Below, one piece after another: positions 28,024 through 35,701 of a stretch of DNA of 64,000 nt; within the stretch, counting starts at the first letter, position 1; each line of letters begins with the position of its first letter. Source of the DNA: Frigoribacterium faeni. GTDB taxonomy: Bacteria > Actinomycetota > Actinomycetes > Actinomycetales > Microbacteriaceae. The stretch covers positions 62,781 to 126,780 of the forward strand of contig NZ_JAAOYW010000001.1 of assembly GCF_011761235.1 (NCBI RefSeq). The letters are read 5' to 3'. The notes under the pieces are model-generated. The model made no database searches. It saw only the letters and a program-made list of their open reading frames with translations, and was not told the origin of the DNA. Made by a program: the position numbers and the translations under genes.

Positions 28024-29283
28024 TCAGCGCCGCAGGTCCACCCCCAGCAGCGCGTCCACCGCGTCCACGTCGACCCGCGTCGCCGGCCGTCCGGCCGCCA
28101 CGTGGTCGTCGACGGCCCGGATCGCCCGCGGCGTGTCGAGGTCGTCGGCGAGGGCTCCGCGCAGGGCGGCCAGGAGGGGCGTCGCACTGCCGCCGGGCTC
28201 GTCCTCGGCCGCACCTGCGGCCCAGGCGGCCCAGCGGGCGAGGCGCGCCTCGGCGGCGGCGAGGTCGCCGTCGAGCCACTCCCAGTCGGACCGCCAGTGG
28301 TGGGCCGTGATGGCCAGCCGCACGGCCCGGGCGTCGTGGCCGGCCGAGACCAGCTCGCTCACCTTGACGAGGTTGCCGAGCGACTTGCTCATCTTCTCGC
28401 CCTGGTACGCCACCATGCCGCTGTGCGCCCACTGGCGGGCAGACGGCGCACCCGTGACGGACTCGGCGTGCGCCGTGCTCATCTCGTGGTGGGGGAACAC
28501 CAGGTCGCTGCCGCCGCCCGCCACGGTCGCGGTCCCGCCGAGGTGCTGCTCGGCGATGACCGTGCACTCGATGTGCCACCCGGGCCGACCGGGGCCGACC
28601 GAGGTCGGCCAGGACGGCTCGTCGGCCCGGGCCGCGCGCCAGAGGAGCGGGTCGAGGGGATCGCGCTTGCCGGCTCGGCCGGGGTCTCCCCCGCGCTCGG
28701 CGAAGAACCGCGCCATGGTCTCGGCGTCGTACCGGCTCTCGAGGCCGAGGTGCCACGAGGTGTCCCGCTCGGCGCCGCGGACGTCGAAGTAGACGTCGTC
28801 GCCGTCCGTCGAGTCCGGGGTGTCGACCCGGTAGGCCACGCCGGCGTCGAGCAGGCCGGCGACCGCGTCGGCCACGTCGCCCACGACGTCGGTGACCGCG
28901 ACGTAGTGCTCGGGCGGCACGACGGACAGGTGCTGCATGTCGGACCGGAACAGGTCGGTCTGCGAGGCCGCGAGGGCCCGCCAGTCGACCCCGGTCGCCG
29001 TGGCGCGCTCGAGCAGCGGGTCGTCGACGTCGGTGGTGTTCTGGGCGTACACGACCCGGAGGCCGGCGTCGCGCCAGACCCGGACGAGCGAGTCGAACGC
29101 GAGGTACGTCGACGCGTGCCCGAGGTGCGTCGCGTCGTAGGGCGTGATTCCGCACACGTACAGGGTCGCGACGCCGTCGACGGGCCGGGTCGTCACGAGG
29201 GAGGCGGTGGCCGTGTCCCACAGGACGGGCAGCGGACCGTCGCCCGGCAGCGCCGGGACCGCGGGCGCGTCCCAGGCCCTCAC
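28024..29283 (-). CDS. mshC: cysteine:GlcN-Ins ligase (mycothiol synthesis)
   Basis: ATP-dependent ligase joining cysteine to 1D-myo-inosityl 2-amino-2-deoxy-glucopyranoside, the penultimate step of mycothiol synthesis. It is a class I tRNA-synthetase relative: HIGH-type HLGHAST within YVCGITPYDATHLGHAS (with a zinc Cys), WHIECTVIAEQHLGG, FPHHEMSTAHAES and KMSKSLGN. 419 residues, family-typical. GTG 29283 overlaps the uppP stop by 4 bp. Marks the organism as a mycothiol producer; uppP and mshC are neighbours in other actinobacteria as well. Confidence 0.95.
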   Translation of the reverse strand: MRAWDAPAVPALPGDGPLPVLWDTATASLVTTRPVDGVATLYVCGITPYDATHLGHASTYLAFDSLVRVWRDAGLRVVYAQNTTDVDDPLLERATATGVDWRALAASQTDLFRSDMQHLSVVPPEHYVAVTDVVGDVADAVAGLLDAGVAYRVDTPDSTDGDDVYFDVRGAERDTSWHLGLESRYDAETMARFFAERGGDPGRAGKRDPLDPLLWRAARADEPSWPTSVGPGRPGWHIECTVIAEQHLGGTATVAGGGSDLVFPHHEMSTAHAESVTGAPSARQWAHSGMVAYQGEKMSKSLGNLVKVSELVSAGHDARAVRLAITAHHWRSDWEWLDGDLAAAEARLARWAAWAAGAAEDEPGGSATPLLAALRGALADDLDTPRAIRAVDDHVAAGRPATRVDVDAVDALLGVDLRR

Positions 29284-30122
29284 GCGGCCACCACGCCCGT
29301 GCCGAGCAGGACCAGCAGGACGCCGCCGAGCAGGATGCGGTACACGACGAAGGGCAGGAAGCTGCGCTTCGAGATGTAGTTCATGAAGAAGGCGATGACG
29401 ACGAACCCGACGACGAAGGCGACCACCGTCGCCGCGAGGGTCTCGCCGAGCGAGTAGGGGCCCGGCTCGCTGAAGCTCTGGACGAGCTCGAAGAGGCCGC
29501 TCCCGAAGACCGCGGGCACGGCGAGCAGGAACGAGAACCGCGCCGCGGCCGGACGCGTGTAGCCGAGGCTCAGCGCGGCGGTCGTCGTGGCGCCCGACCG
29601 CGAGACGCCGGGGAACAGCGCCAGCACCTGGGCGACGCCGACGGCGATGCCGTGGCCGTAGGTCATCTCGTCGAAGCGGGCCTGCTTCTTGCCGAGACGG
29701 TCGGCGAGGCCGAGCAGCACGCCGAAGACGATCAGCACGATCGCGACGATCCAGAGCGAGCGGAAGACGGTGCGGATGTACTCCTGCGCGAAGTAGCCCA
29801 CCAGGACGATCGGGACCGTCCCGATGATGACGAGCCAGCCCATGCGCACGTCGGGGTCGGTGCGCGGGATCCTGCCGGTGACGCCCTGGAACCAGCGCGT
29901 GACGATCCGCCTGATGTCGCCCCAGAAGTAGATGACGACGGCGAGCTCGGTGCCGAGCTGCGTGATCGCGGTGAACGTCGCCCCGGGGTCGAACGCCGCG
30001 GCGCCGTCGGGGTCGGAGAAGAACAGGCCGACGAGCCGCAGATGGGCGCTCGACGAGATGGGGAGGAACTCCGTCAGGCCCTGGACGAGGCCGAGCAGGA
30101 GTGCCTGGAGGAGATGCTCCAC
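29280..30122 (-). CDS. uppP: undecaprenyl-diphosphatase
   Basis: Recycles undecaprenyl pyrophosphate to the monophosphate carrier used for peptidoglycan and surface polymers, including the product of the cluster at 43-56 kb. The 280-residue membrane protein has the BacA motifs GLVQGLTEFLPISSSAHL and PGVSRSGATTTAAL. GTG 30122 (VEHLLQALLLG) has AGAAGGG about 9 nt upstream; the longer frame to 30188 overlaps the peptidase gene and is unlikely. Confidence 0.94.
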   Translation of the reverse strand: MEHLLQALLLGLVQGLTEFLPISSSAHLRLVGLFFSDPDGAAAFDPGATFTAITQLGTELAVVIYFWGDIRRIVTRWFQGVTGRIPRTDPDVRMGWLVIIGTVPIVLVGYFAQEYIRTVFRSLWIVAIVLIVFGVLLGLADRLGKKQARFDEMTYGHGIAVGVAQVLALFPGVSRSGATTTAALSLGYTRPAAARFSFLLAVPAVFGSGLFELVQSFSEPGPYSLGETLAATVVAFVVGFVVIAFFMNYISKRSFLPFVVYRILLGGVLLVLLGTGVVAA

Positions 30123-30147
30123 GCGTGGTGCCCTTCTGGTGGGGGTG

Positions 30148-31470
30148 TCAGTAGGTCGCCAGGAGGTCCCGGAGGACGCGACTGCCAAAGGCTAGTGCGT
30201 CGAGCGGGACCCGCTCGTCGACCCCGTGGAACATCGCCGGGAAGTCCATGTCCTGCCCCAGCCGCAGCGGGGCGAAGCCGTAGCCGGCGATCCCCAGCAG
30301 GCTCAGCGCCTTGTTGTCGGTGCCGCCCGACAGCAGGTACGGCAGGACGGGCGCACCCGGGTCGTGCCGCTGCAGGGTGGCCGTGATCGACTCGACGAGG
30401 TCGCCCGAGAAGGGCGTCTCGAGCCCGATGTCGGTGTGGACGGTCTCGATCTCGACGTCGTCGCCGACGAGCTCGCGCACCTGGGCGAGGACCGCTTCCT
30501 CCTGGCCGGGCATGCAGCGGATGTCGACCCGCGCCTCCGCCGTGTCGGGGACGACGTTGTGCTTGTAGCCCGCCGTCAGCATCGTCGGGTTCGTCGTCGT
30601 GCGCAGCGAGCCGCGGATGAACCCCTGCGCCGTCCCGGTGTGCAGCACGAGCTCGTCGGGCGCGGTCTGCGTCACGTCGACGTCGAGGATGCGCGCGACC
30701 TCGCCCAGCAGCGCCGTCGTCGTCTCGGTGAGGGCGATGGGCCACTCCTGACGGCCGAGGGCCGCGACGGCCTCGGCGAGCCGGGTCACCGCGTTGGCCC
30801 GGATCATCTGCGAGCCGTGGCCCGCGGTGCCGCGCGTGCGGAGCGTGATCCAGATCAGCGCCTTCTCGCCCGTCTGCAGCAGGTACGAGCGACGCCCGTC
30901 GATGTAGGTCGAGTAGCCGCCCACCTCGCTGATGGCCTCGGTCGCGCCCGCGAACAGCTCGGGGTGCTCCTTCACGAGGAAGTGCGAGCCGAGCACTCCC
31001 CCGGCCTCCTCGTCGGCGAAGAAGCCGACGACGAGGTCGCGGGCGGGGCGCTCGCCGGAGCGGAGGATGTCGCCGAGCGAGGTCAGCATCATCGCGTCCA
31101 TGTTCTTCATGTCGACGGCGCCGCGGCCCCAGAGCATGTCGTCCTTCACGACGCCGGCGAACGGGTCGACCGACCAGTTCGCCGGGTCGGCGGGCACGAC
31201 GTCGAGGTGGCCGTGGACGACGAGGCCCGGCTTCGCCCGGTCGGCGCCCTCGACGCGGGCGACCACGCTGACGCGGCCCGGCTCGGACTCGAAGAGCTGC
31301 GGCTCGAGGTCGAGCGCCCGCAGGGCCTCGGCCACGTACTCGGCCGCGTCCGCCTCGCCCTCGGACCGGCCGCCTCCGTAGTTGGAGGTGTCGAAGCGGA
31401 TCAGGTCGCGCGCGATGACGGCCGTCTCGTCGAGGTCGTGGTGGTCCGGCTGCGATGCGCTCGTCGTCAT
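30148..31470 (-). CDS. M20-family metallopeptidase
   Basis: Zinc-dependent amidohydrolase/dipeptidase of the M20/M25/M40 family. Metal-binding landmarks are VVHGHLDVVP (His, Asp), WGRGAVDMKN, GFFADEEAGG (catalytic and metal Glu) and the terminal YLLSGGTDNKAL. The lid/dimerisation domain contains RTRGTAGHGSQM. 440 residues from ATG 31470, which has TACCGT 7 nt upstream; the GTG at 31479 is part of that promoter. Its position beyond uppP mirrors dapE2 (Rv2141c) of M. tuberculosis. Substrate not determinable. Confidence 0.9.
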   Translation of the reverse strand: MTTSASQPDHHDLDETAVIARDLIRFDTSNYGGGRSEGEADAAEYVAEALRALDLEPQLFESEPGRVSVVARVEGADRAKPGLVVHGHLDVVPADPANWSVDPFAGVVKDDMLWGRGAVDMKNMDAMMLTSLGDILRSGERPARDLVVGFFADEEAGGVLGSHFLVKEHPELFAGATEAISEVGGYSTYIDGRRSYLLQTGEKALIWITLRTRGTAGHGSQMIRANAVTRLAEAVAALGRQEWPIALTETTTALLGEVARILDVDVTQTAPDELVLHTGTAQGFIRGSLRTTTNPTMLTAGYKHNVVPDTAEARVDIRCMPGQEEAVLAQVRELVGDDVEIETVHTDIGLETPFSGDLVESITATLQRHDPGAPVLPYLLSGGTDNKALSLLGIAGYGFAPLRLGQDMDFPAMFHGVDERVPLDALAFGSRVLRDLLATY

Positions 31471-31477
31471 GCCGTCC

Positions 31478-31483
31478 ACGGTA
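31478..31483 (-). promoter_or_regulatory. -10 hexamer TACCGT of the M20 peptidase, leaderless
   Basis: TACCGT, 7 nt, ATG. Confidence 0.4.
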
Positions 31484-31532
31484 CCCGGCGTCCGCCTCCT
31501 GCCCGTGGTCGAGAGTGCCTCCGTGGTCGTGC

Positions 31533-31538
31533 TAGTGT
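31533..31538 (+). promoter_or_regulatory. candidate -10 TAGTGT of tRNA-Leu
   Basis: TAGTGT lies about 30 nt upstream of the mature tRNA 5' end, a plausible promoter distance. Confidence 0.35.
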
Positions 31539-31568
31539 TTCGCAGTCGGCTTCGGCAGGCACCATCCA

Positions 31569-31653
31569 GTCCGGGTGGCGGAAATGGCAGACGCGCTAGC
31601 TTGAGGTGCTAGTGCCCGTATAGGGCGTGGGGGTTCAAGTCCCCCCTCGGACA
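31569..31653 (+). tRNA. tRNA-Leu(GAG)
   Basis: Acceptor stem GTCCGGG pairs with CTCGGAC (one G-U), discriminator A at 31653. The anticodon stem CTAGC/GCTAG encloses loop TTGAGGT with anticodon GAG at 31603-31605. A long class II variable arm and the T arm GGGGG-TTCAAGT-CCCCC follow. The CCA end is not fully encoded (ACCG follows). Confidence 0.96.
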
Positions 31654-31695
31654 CCGATCGTGAGATCGAGACATTGGTTGAGACAGTGTCAGACG

Positions 31696-31723
31696 AAGGC
31701 CCCGCTCCGGCGGGGCCTTTTCT
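31696..31723 (+). terminator. rho-independent terminator of tRNA-Leu
   Basis: 10-bp stem AAGGCCCCGC / GCGGGGCCTT, TCCG loop, then TTCT: the clearest intrinsic terminator in the window. Confidence 0.88.
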
Positions 31724-31727
31724 CTGT

Positions 31728-31760
31728 CCCGTCGACCGGGCCGCCCCGTCGACCGGGCCG
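31728..31760 (+). repeat. 16-bp direct repeat before the hydrolase promoter
   Basis: CCCGTCGACCGGGCCG at 31728-31743 and again at 31745-31760, a 17-bp period, directly abutting the -10 hexamer of the next gene. Candidate tandem operator. Confidence 0.5.
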
Positions 31761-31766
31761 TAGGGT
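31761..31766 (+). promoter_or_regulatory. -10 hexamer TAGGGT of the alpha/beta hydrolase, leaderless
   Basis: TAGGGT, 6 nt, ATG; no ribosome binding site. Confidence 0.5.
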
Positions 31767-31772
31767 CGCCTC

Positions 31773-32660
31773 ATGTCGCTCCTCATGGCCGCCACGCGCT
31801 CCCTGCTGTACCTGTTCCCCCGCACGACGCGGAGCGGACAGAGCGTGCGGCGCGAGATCGCGAGGCGAGGCACGGAGGCTGCTCCGTTCCCGCGCAGCCT
31901 GCACCGGGTCGCCGTCGTCACCGAGACCACGGTCGAGGGGCAGCGCGTCGTCCGGATCACCCCTCGCCGCGGCGCCACCGGCGCGCACCTGGTCTGGACG
32001 TGCGGCGGCGCCTACGTGTACCCGGCGCTGCGCACCCACTGGGCGCTCCTCGCCCGACTGGTCCGCGCCTCCGGCGTGACGGTGACGGTGCCGCTCTACG
32101 GCCTGGCGCCCGAGCACGACGTCGACGACGCCGTCCGGCTGCTCGACGCCGTGCACGACGGGCTCCGCTCCGAGGGCGTCGAGGTCGTCCACCTCGGGGG
32201 CGACTCGGCCGGGGGCGCGCTCGCCCTGGTCCAGGCCCTGCGGCACCGGGACGCCGGCAGGCCCGCGGCCGCGTCCCTGCTGCTCGTCTCGCCGTGGCTC
32301 GACGCGACCCTGAGCGACCCCGAGGTGCCCTGGCTCGCCGACCTCGACCCGATGCTCGGCCGTGACGGGCTCGTCGCCGCGGGCGCGTGGTGGGCCGGGG
32401 CGCACGACCGCCGCGACCCGCTGGTGAGCCCGCTCTTCGGCGAGCTCGGCGGCCTCCCTCCCGTCTTCGCCTACCAGGGCGACCGCGACCTGTTGGTCGC
32501 CGACGCGAAGGAGCTCGCCCGGCGCGTCTCGCGGGCCGGCGGCGACGTCGAGCTGCGCCTGTACCGCGGCGCGTTCCACGTCTTCGTCGGCGCCCCGTGG
32601 ACGAGGGAGGCGCGGCGGGCCACCGCGCACCTGGCCGGCGTGCTGCGCGGCCGGGCCTGA
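31773..32660 (+). CDS. alpha/beta-hydrolase (HSL-like esterase)
   Basis: Serine hydrolase of the hormone-sensitive-lipase group, probably an esterase. 295 residues. The nucleophile elbow is GGDSAGGALAL (Ser near residue 145), the acid is in YQGDRDLLVADA and the His in RGAFHVFVGAP. The oxyanion loop reads WTCGGAYVYP where the family has HGGG, so the leading His is Cys. No signal peptide. Monocistronic, between tRNA-Leu and an aldo-keto reductase. Confidence 0.87.
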   Translation: MSLLMAATRSLLYLFPRTTRSGQSVRREIARRGTEAAPFPRSLHRVAVVTETTVEGQRVVRITPRRGATGAHLVWTCGGAYVYPALRTHWALLARLVRASGVTVTVPLYGLAPEHDVDDAVRLLDAVHDGLRSEGVEVVHLGGDSAGGALALVQALRHRDAGRPAAASLLLVSPWLDATLSDPEVPWLADLDPMLGRDGLVAAGAWWAGAHDRRDPLVSPLFGELGGLPPVFAYQGDRDLLVADAKELARRVSRAGGDVELRLYRGAFHVFVGAPWTREARRATAHLAGVLRGRA

Positions 32661-32731
32661 CCTCGCTCCCCCGCCCCGCCTCCCCACGGCCTCGACCGGG
32701 CCCGCGCCGACCGGCCCGACGTCGACCGGCA

Positions 32732-32737
32732 TAGGGT
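32732..32737 (+). promoter_or_regulatory. candidate -10 TAGGGT of the aldo-keto reductase
   Basis: TAGGGT preceded by GTCGACCGG, as at 31748-31766. It leaves a leader of about 19 nt containing GAGAGGA. Confidence 0.4.
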
Positions 32738-32762
32738 CGGCGGCGACGAGAGGACACACACC

Positions 32763-33740
32763 ATGGAGCACACGCGACTCGGCACGAGCGGCCTGCAGGT
32801 CTCGACGATCATCCTCGGCTGCATGAGCTTCGGCGTGCCCGACCGGGGCGCGCACGAGTGGACGCTGGACGAGGAGGCCTCGCGGCCGTTCATCCGACGT
32901 GCCCTCGAGCAGGGCATCACGACGTTCGACACCGCGGACGTCTACAGCGACGGCACCAGCGAGGAGATCGTCGGCCGGGCGCTGGCGGACTTCGCGCGCC
33001 GCGACGAGGTCGTCATCGCGACCAAGGTCAACGGGCGCATGCACCCCGGGCCCAACGGCGCCGGCCTGTCGAGGGCGCACGTCATGAGCGCGATCGACGA
33101 CAGCCTGCGCCGGCTCGGCACCGACCACGTCGACCTGTACCAGATCCACCGCTGGGACCCCGAGACCCCGATCGAGGAGACCATGGAGGCCCTGCACGAC
33201 GTCGTCCGCTCGGGCAAGGCGCGGTACATCGGAGCGTCGAGCATGTGGGCCTGGCAGTTCGCGAAGGCGCAGCACACCGCCGACCTCGGCGGCTGGACCC
33301 GCTTCGTCTCGATGCAGGACCAGTACAGCCTCGTGCAGCGTGAGGAGGAGCGCGAGATGCACCCGCTCTGCCTCGACCAGGGCGTGGGCGTCATCCCGTG
33401 GTCGCCCCTGGCCCGCGGCAAGCTCACCCGTGACTGGGACGCCACCACGGCGCGCACCGAGACCGACCGCTTCGGCCAGACCCTGTACCGGCAGCAGGAG
33501 GACGGCGACCGTCGCGTCGCCGCCGCGGTCGCCGAGGTCGCGGAGGCGCGGGGCGTGTCCCGGGCCCAGGTCGCCTTGGCCTGGGTGCGGCAGCAGGAGG
33601 TCGTCTCGGCGCCGATCGTCGGCGCCACGAAGATGCAGCACCTCGACGACGCGGTCGCCTCGGCCGACCTGTGGCTGACGGACGACGAGCTCGACCGGCT
33701 CGAGTCGCCCTACGTCACGCGGGAGAACGAGGGCTTCTGA
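32763..33740 (+). CDS. aldo-keto reductase
   Basis: NADPH-dependent carbonyl reductase with a TIM barrel. The catalytic tetrad is visible: Asp and Tyr in FDTADVYSDGTSEE (near residues 56 and 61), Lys in VVIATKVNG and His in YQIHRWDPETP. The C-terminal cofactor segment is APIVGATKMQHLDDAV. 325 residues; ATG 32763 follows GAGAGGAC. Resembles the AKR11/voltage-gated-channel-beta-like group, but the substrate is unknown. Confidence 0.9.
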   Translation: MEHTRLGTSGLQVSTIILGCMSFGVPDRGAHEWTLDEEASRPFIRRALEQGITTFDTADVYSDGTSEEIVGRALADFARRDEVVIATKVNGRMHPGPNGAGLSRAHVMSAIDDSLRRLGTDHVDLYQIHRWDPETPIEETMEALHDVVRSGKARYIGASSMWAWQFAKAQHTADLGGWTRFVSMQDQYSLVQREEEREMHPLCLDQGVGVIPWSPLARGKLTRDWDATTARTETDRFGQTLYRQQEDGDRRVAAAVAEVAEARGVSRAQVALAWVRQQEVVSAPIVGATKMQHLDDAVASADLWLTDDELDRLESPYVTRENEGF

Positions 33741-33762
33741 GCCCTCGGGCGTCGAGCCCGTC

Positions 33763-33768
33763 TAGGGT
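33763..33768 (+). promoter_or_regulatory. candidate -10 TAGGGT of the His-rich small protein gene
   Basis: TAGGGT about 54 nt before the ATG. Confidence 0.35.
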
Positions 33769-33822
33769 GAGCCGCACGGGCGGCGAGGACGCCGACCGCC
33801 ACGACGAAGACGGAGGCACCCC

Positions 33823-34056
33823 ATGGGCACCGAGCACCACGGCACCGACGAGCACACCGAGCACGAGCACGCCGAGCACACCGAGCACCACGGCCACGAC
33901 GAGACGCGGGTCACGAAGGACACCACGACCTCCAGCGAGTCGGACGGCTCGTACGTCGACAGCGACGTCCCCGAGGACGGCGGCACGACCGACGGACCGC
34001 ACGACGGCGAGGCCGACGGCTCGTACACCGACTCGGACGTCCCCTCGGAGCGCTGA
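33823..34056 (+). CDS. small His-rich, acidic protein with internal repeat
   Basis: Unrecognised 77-residue protein. Residues 1-27 contain nine histidines (EHHGTDEHTEHEHAEHTEHH), suggesting metal binding. The C-terminal half is acidic and carries a repeated unit, DGSYVDSDVPED and DGSYTDSDVPSER, separated by a Gly/Asp linker. No signal peptide or membrane segment. ATG 33823 has GGAGG 7-8 nt upstream, its own candidate promoter and a downstream hairpin, so it is a real transcription unit rather than a shadow frame. Function unknown. Confidence 0.75.
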   Translation: MGTEHHGTDEHTEHEHAEHTEHHGHDETRVTKDTTTSSESDGSYVDSDVPEDGGTTDGPHDGEADGSYTDSDVPSER

Positions 34057-34083
34057 CCCGACGGGCGACGCCGCCCGCACCGC

Positions 34084-34116
34084 CGACGCCCCGTGCCTGC
34101 CCAGGCCGGGGCGTCG
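34084..34116 (+). terminator. hairpin after the His-rich gene
   Basis: CGACGCCCCG pairs with CGGGGCGTCG around an inner GCCT/AGGC extension. Confidence 0.6.
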
Positions 34117-34168
34117 TCTCGTCCGGCCCCCGCGGCCGGGCGTCTCGCCCCGCGTGGCCCCCGCAGAG

Positions 34169-34174
34169 TACGGT
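34169..34174 (+). promoter_or_regulatory. candidate -10 TACGGT of ndh
   Basis: TACGGT, 22 nt before the ndh ATG, with AGGGAGGA in the leader. Confidence 0.35.
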
Positions 34175-34196
34175 CGTCGCAGGGAGGAACACATCC

Positions 34197-35591
34197 ATGA
34201 CACAGCGAATCATCATCCTCGGCGGCGGTTCCGCCGGGCTCACCACCGCACTCGAGCTGCAGAAGCGTCGTCCGCCGCAGAGCGCCAGCATCACGCTGGT
34301 CGACCAGTCGCCGTACTACACGTACCAGCCGTTCCTGCCGGAGGTCGCCGGCGGGCACATCGCCCCGCGCGACGTGACCGTGCAGCTGCGCAAGGCGCTG
34401 CGCCGGACCACCGTCGTGGAGGCCGGGGTCACGGGCCTCGACTCGACGGCCAAGAAGGTCACGGTCACCACGGCCGACGGCCGTGAGCAGGAGCTGGCCT
34501 ACGACCAGCTCGTCGTCGCCCTCGGCGCCGTCACGCGCACGTTCCCGACGCCCGGCCTCGCCGAGAACGGCGTCGGCTTCAAGAGCGTGGAGGAGGCGCA
34601 GTACGTCCGCGACCGCGTCCTCGGCAACATCTCGGAGGCCGCGTCGGTCACCGACGCCGCCACCCGCCGCAAGCTGATGACCGTCGTCTTCGTCGGCGGC
34701 GGCTACACCGGCGTCGAGGCGATGGCCGAGCTCGACGACGCCGCCAAGGCGGCCGTCGACCAGTTCCCGACGCTGTCCCGCGACGAGCTGCGCTTCGTGC
34801 TCGTCGAGGCCCTCGACCGCGTCGCCCCCGAGGTCGGCCCCGAGCTCTCGAAGTGGACGCTCGGCCACCTCCGCGGCCGCGGCATCGACGTGCGCCTCGG
34901 CACGACGATGCCTTCGTGCGTCGACGGCGACGTCGTCCTCAGCGACGGCGAGACCATCCCGGCCGGCACCATCGTCTGGACGGCCGGCGTCAAGCCCAAC
35001 CCGGTCGTCGCCGACCTCGGCCTGCCGCTCGGCCCGAAGGGCCACGTCAACGTCAGCGCCACCCTGCAGGTCGAGACCGAGCAGGGCGAGAAGCTCGACG
35101 GCGTCTGGTCGCTCGGCGACGTCGCGCAGGTGCCGAACCTGCTGGCCGAGAAGCAGCCGGCCTACTACCCGCCGAACGCGCAGAACGCCGTCCGCCAGGC
35201 GGTCACCGTCGCGGACAACGTCATCGCCGCGCTCTCGGGCGCCCCGGCGAGCGAGTACCGCCACGAGTCGCTCGGCACCGTCGCGAGCTACGGCATCGGC
35301 AAGGGGGCGGGCGTGCTCAAGGGCGTGTCGGTCAAGAACGTGCCGGCGTGGCTCGCCCACCGCGGCTACCACCTCTACGCGATGCCGACGCTCAACCGGA
35401 AGTGGCGCATCCTCGCCGGCTGGGTCACGAACTTCGTGGGCGGCCGCGACCAGACCCCGCTCGTCGGCCTGAAGGACCCGCGTGCCGGGTTCCTCAAGGT
35501 GACCCCTGTCGTCCAGCCGAAGTCGGACCCGGCGACCGAGTCGAAGAGCGCGGCGAAGCCCGCGACGAAGACCGGCGCCGCGAAGAAGTAG
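34197..35591 (+). CDS. ndh: type II NADH:quinone oxidoreductase
   Basis: Non-proton-pumping FAD-dependent NADH dehydrogenase feeding the quinone pool. Two Rossmann motifs are visible, IIILGGGSAGLTTALEL (FAD, residues 5-21) and TVVFVGGGYTGVEAMAEL (NADH, near 165), plus VWTAGVKPNP and the FAD-pyrophosphate WSLGDVAQVP. The C-terminal membrane-associating region (about 370-430) precedes a Lys/Ala-rich tail (SAAKPATKTGAAKK). 464 residues; ATG 34197 follows AGGGAGGA. Monocistronic. Confidence 0.9.
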   Translation: MTQRIIILGGGSAGLTTALELQKRRPPQSASITLVDQSPYYTYQPFLPEVAGGHIAPRDVTVQLRKALRRTTVVEAGVTGLDSTAKKVTVTTADGREQELAYDQLVVALGAVTRTFPTPGLAENGVGFKSVEEAQYVRDRVLGNISEAASVTDAATRRKLMTVVFVGGGYTGVEAMAELDDAAKAAVDQFPTLSRDELRFVLVEALDRVAPEVGPELSKWTLGHLRGRGIDVRLGTTMPSCVDGDVVLSDGETIPAGTIVWTAGVKPNPVVADLGLPLGPKGHVNVSATLQVETEQGEKLDGVWSLGDVAQVPNLLAEKQPAYYPPNAQNAVRQAVTVADNVIAALSGAPASEYRHESLGTVASYGIGKGAGVLKGVSVKNVPAWLAHRGYHLYAMPTLNRKWRILAGWVTNFVGGRDQTPLVGLKDPRAGFLKVTPVVQPKSDPATESKSAAKPATKTGAAKK

Positions 35592-35609
35592 CGCGACCGC
35601 CAGAGCAGA

Positions 35610-35643
35610 GGAGGCGCGTCCCGGGTCACCGGGGCGCGCCTCC
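35610..35643. terminator. strong hairpin between ndh and the MFS gene
   Basis: About 15-bp stem, GGAGGCGCG-TC-CCGG against CCGG-GG-CGCGCCTCC, loop GTCA; serves both converging genes. Confidence 0.8.
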
Positions 35644-35701
35644 TTCGTCGTCCCGTGCCGGGACGGGGCGGGCCGACCGGGCCGACCGGGCCTGCGGACC
35701 G

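Noticed and set aside
29124-29283. Assigning the HIGH/KMSKS protein as cysteinyl-tRNA synthetase
   Set aside because: Length (419) and position next to uppP fit MshC; the anticodon-binding C-terminal region of CysRS is lacking.
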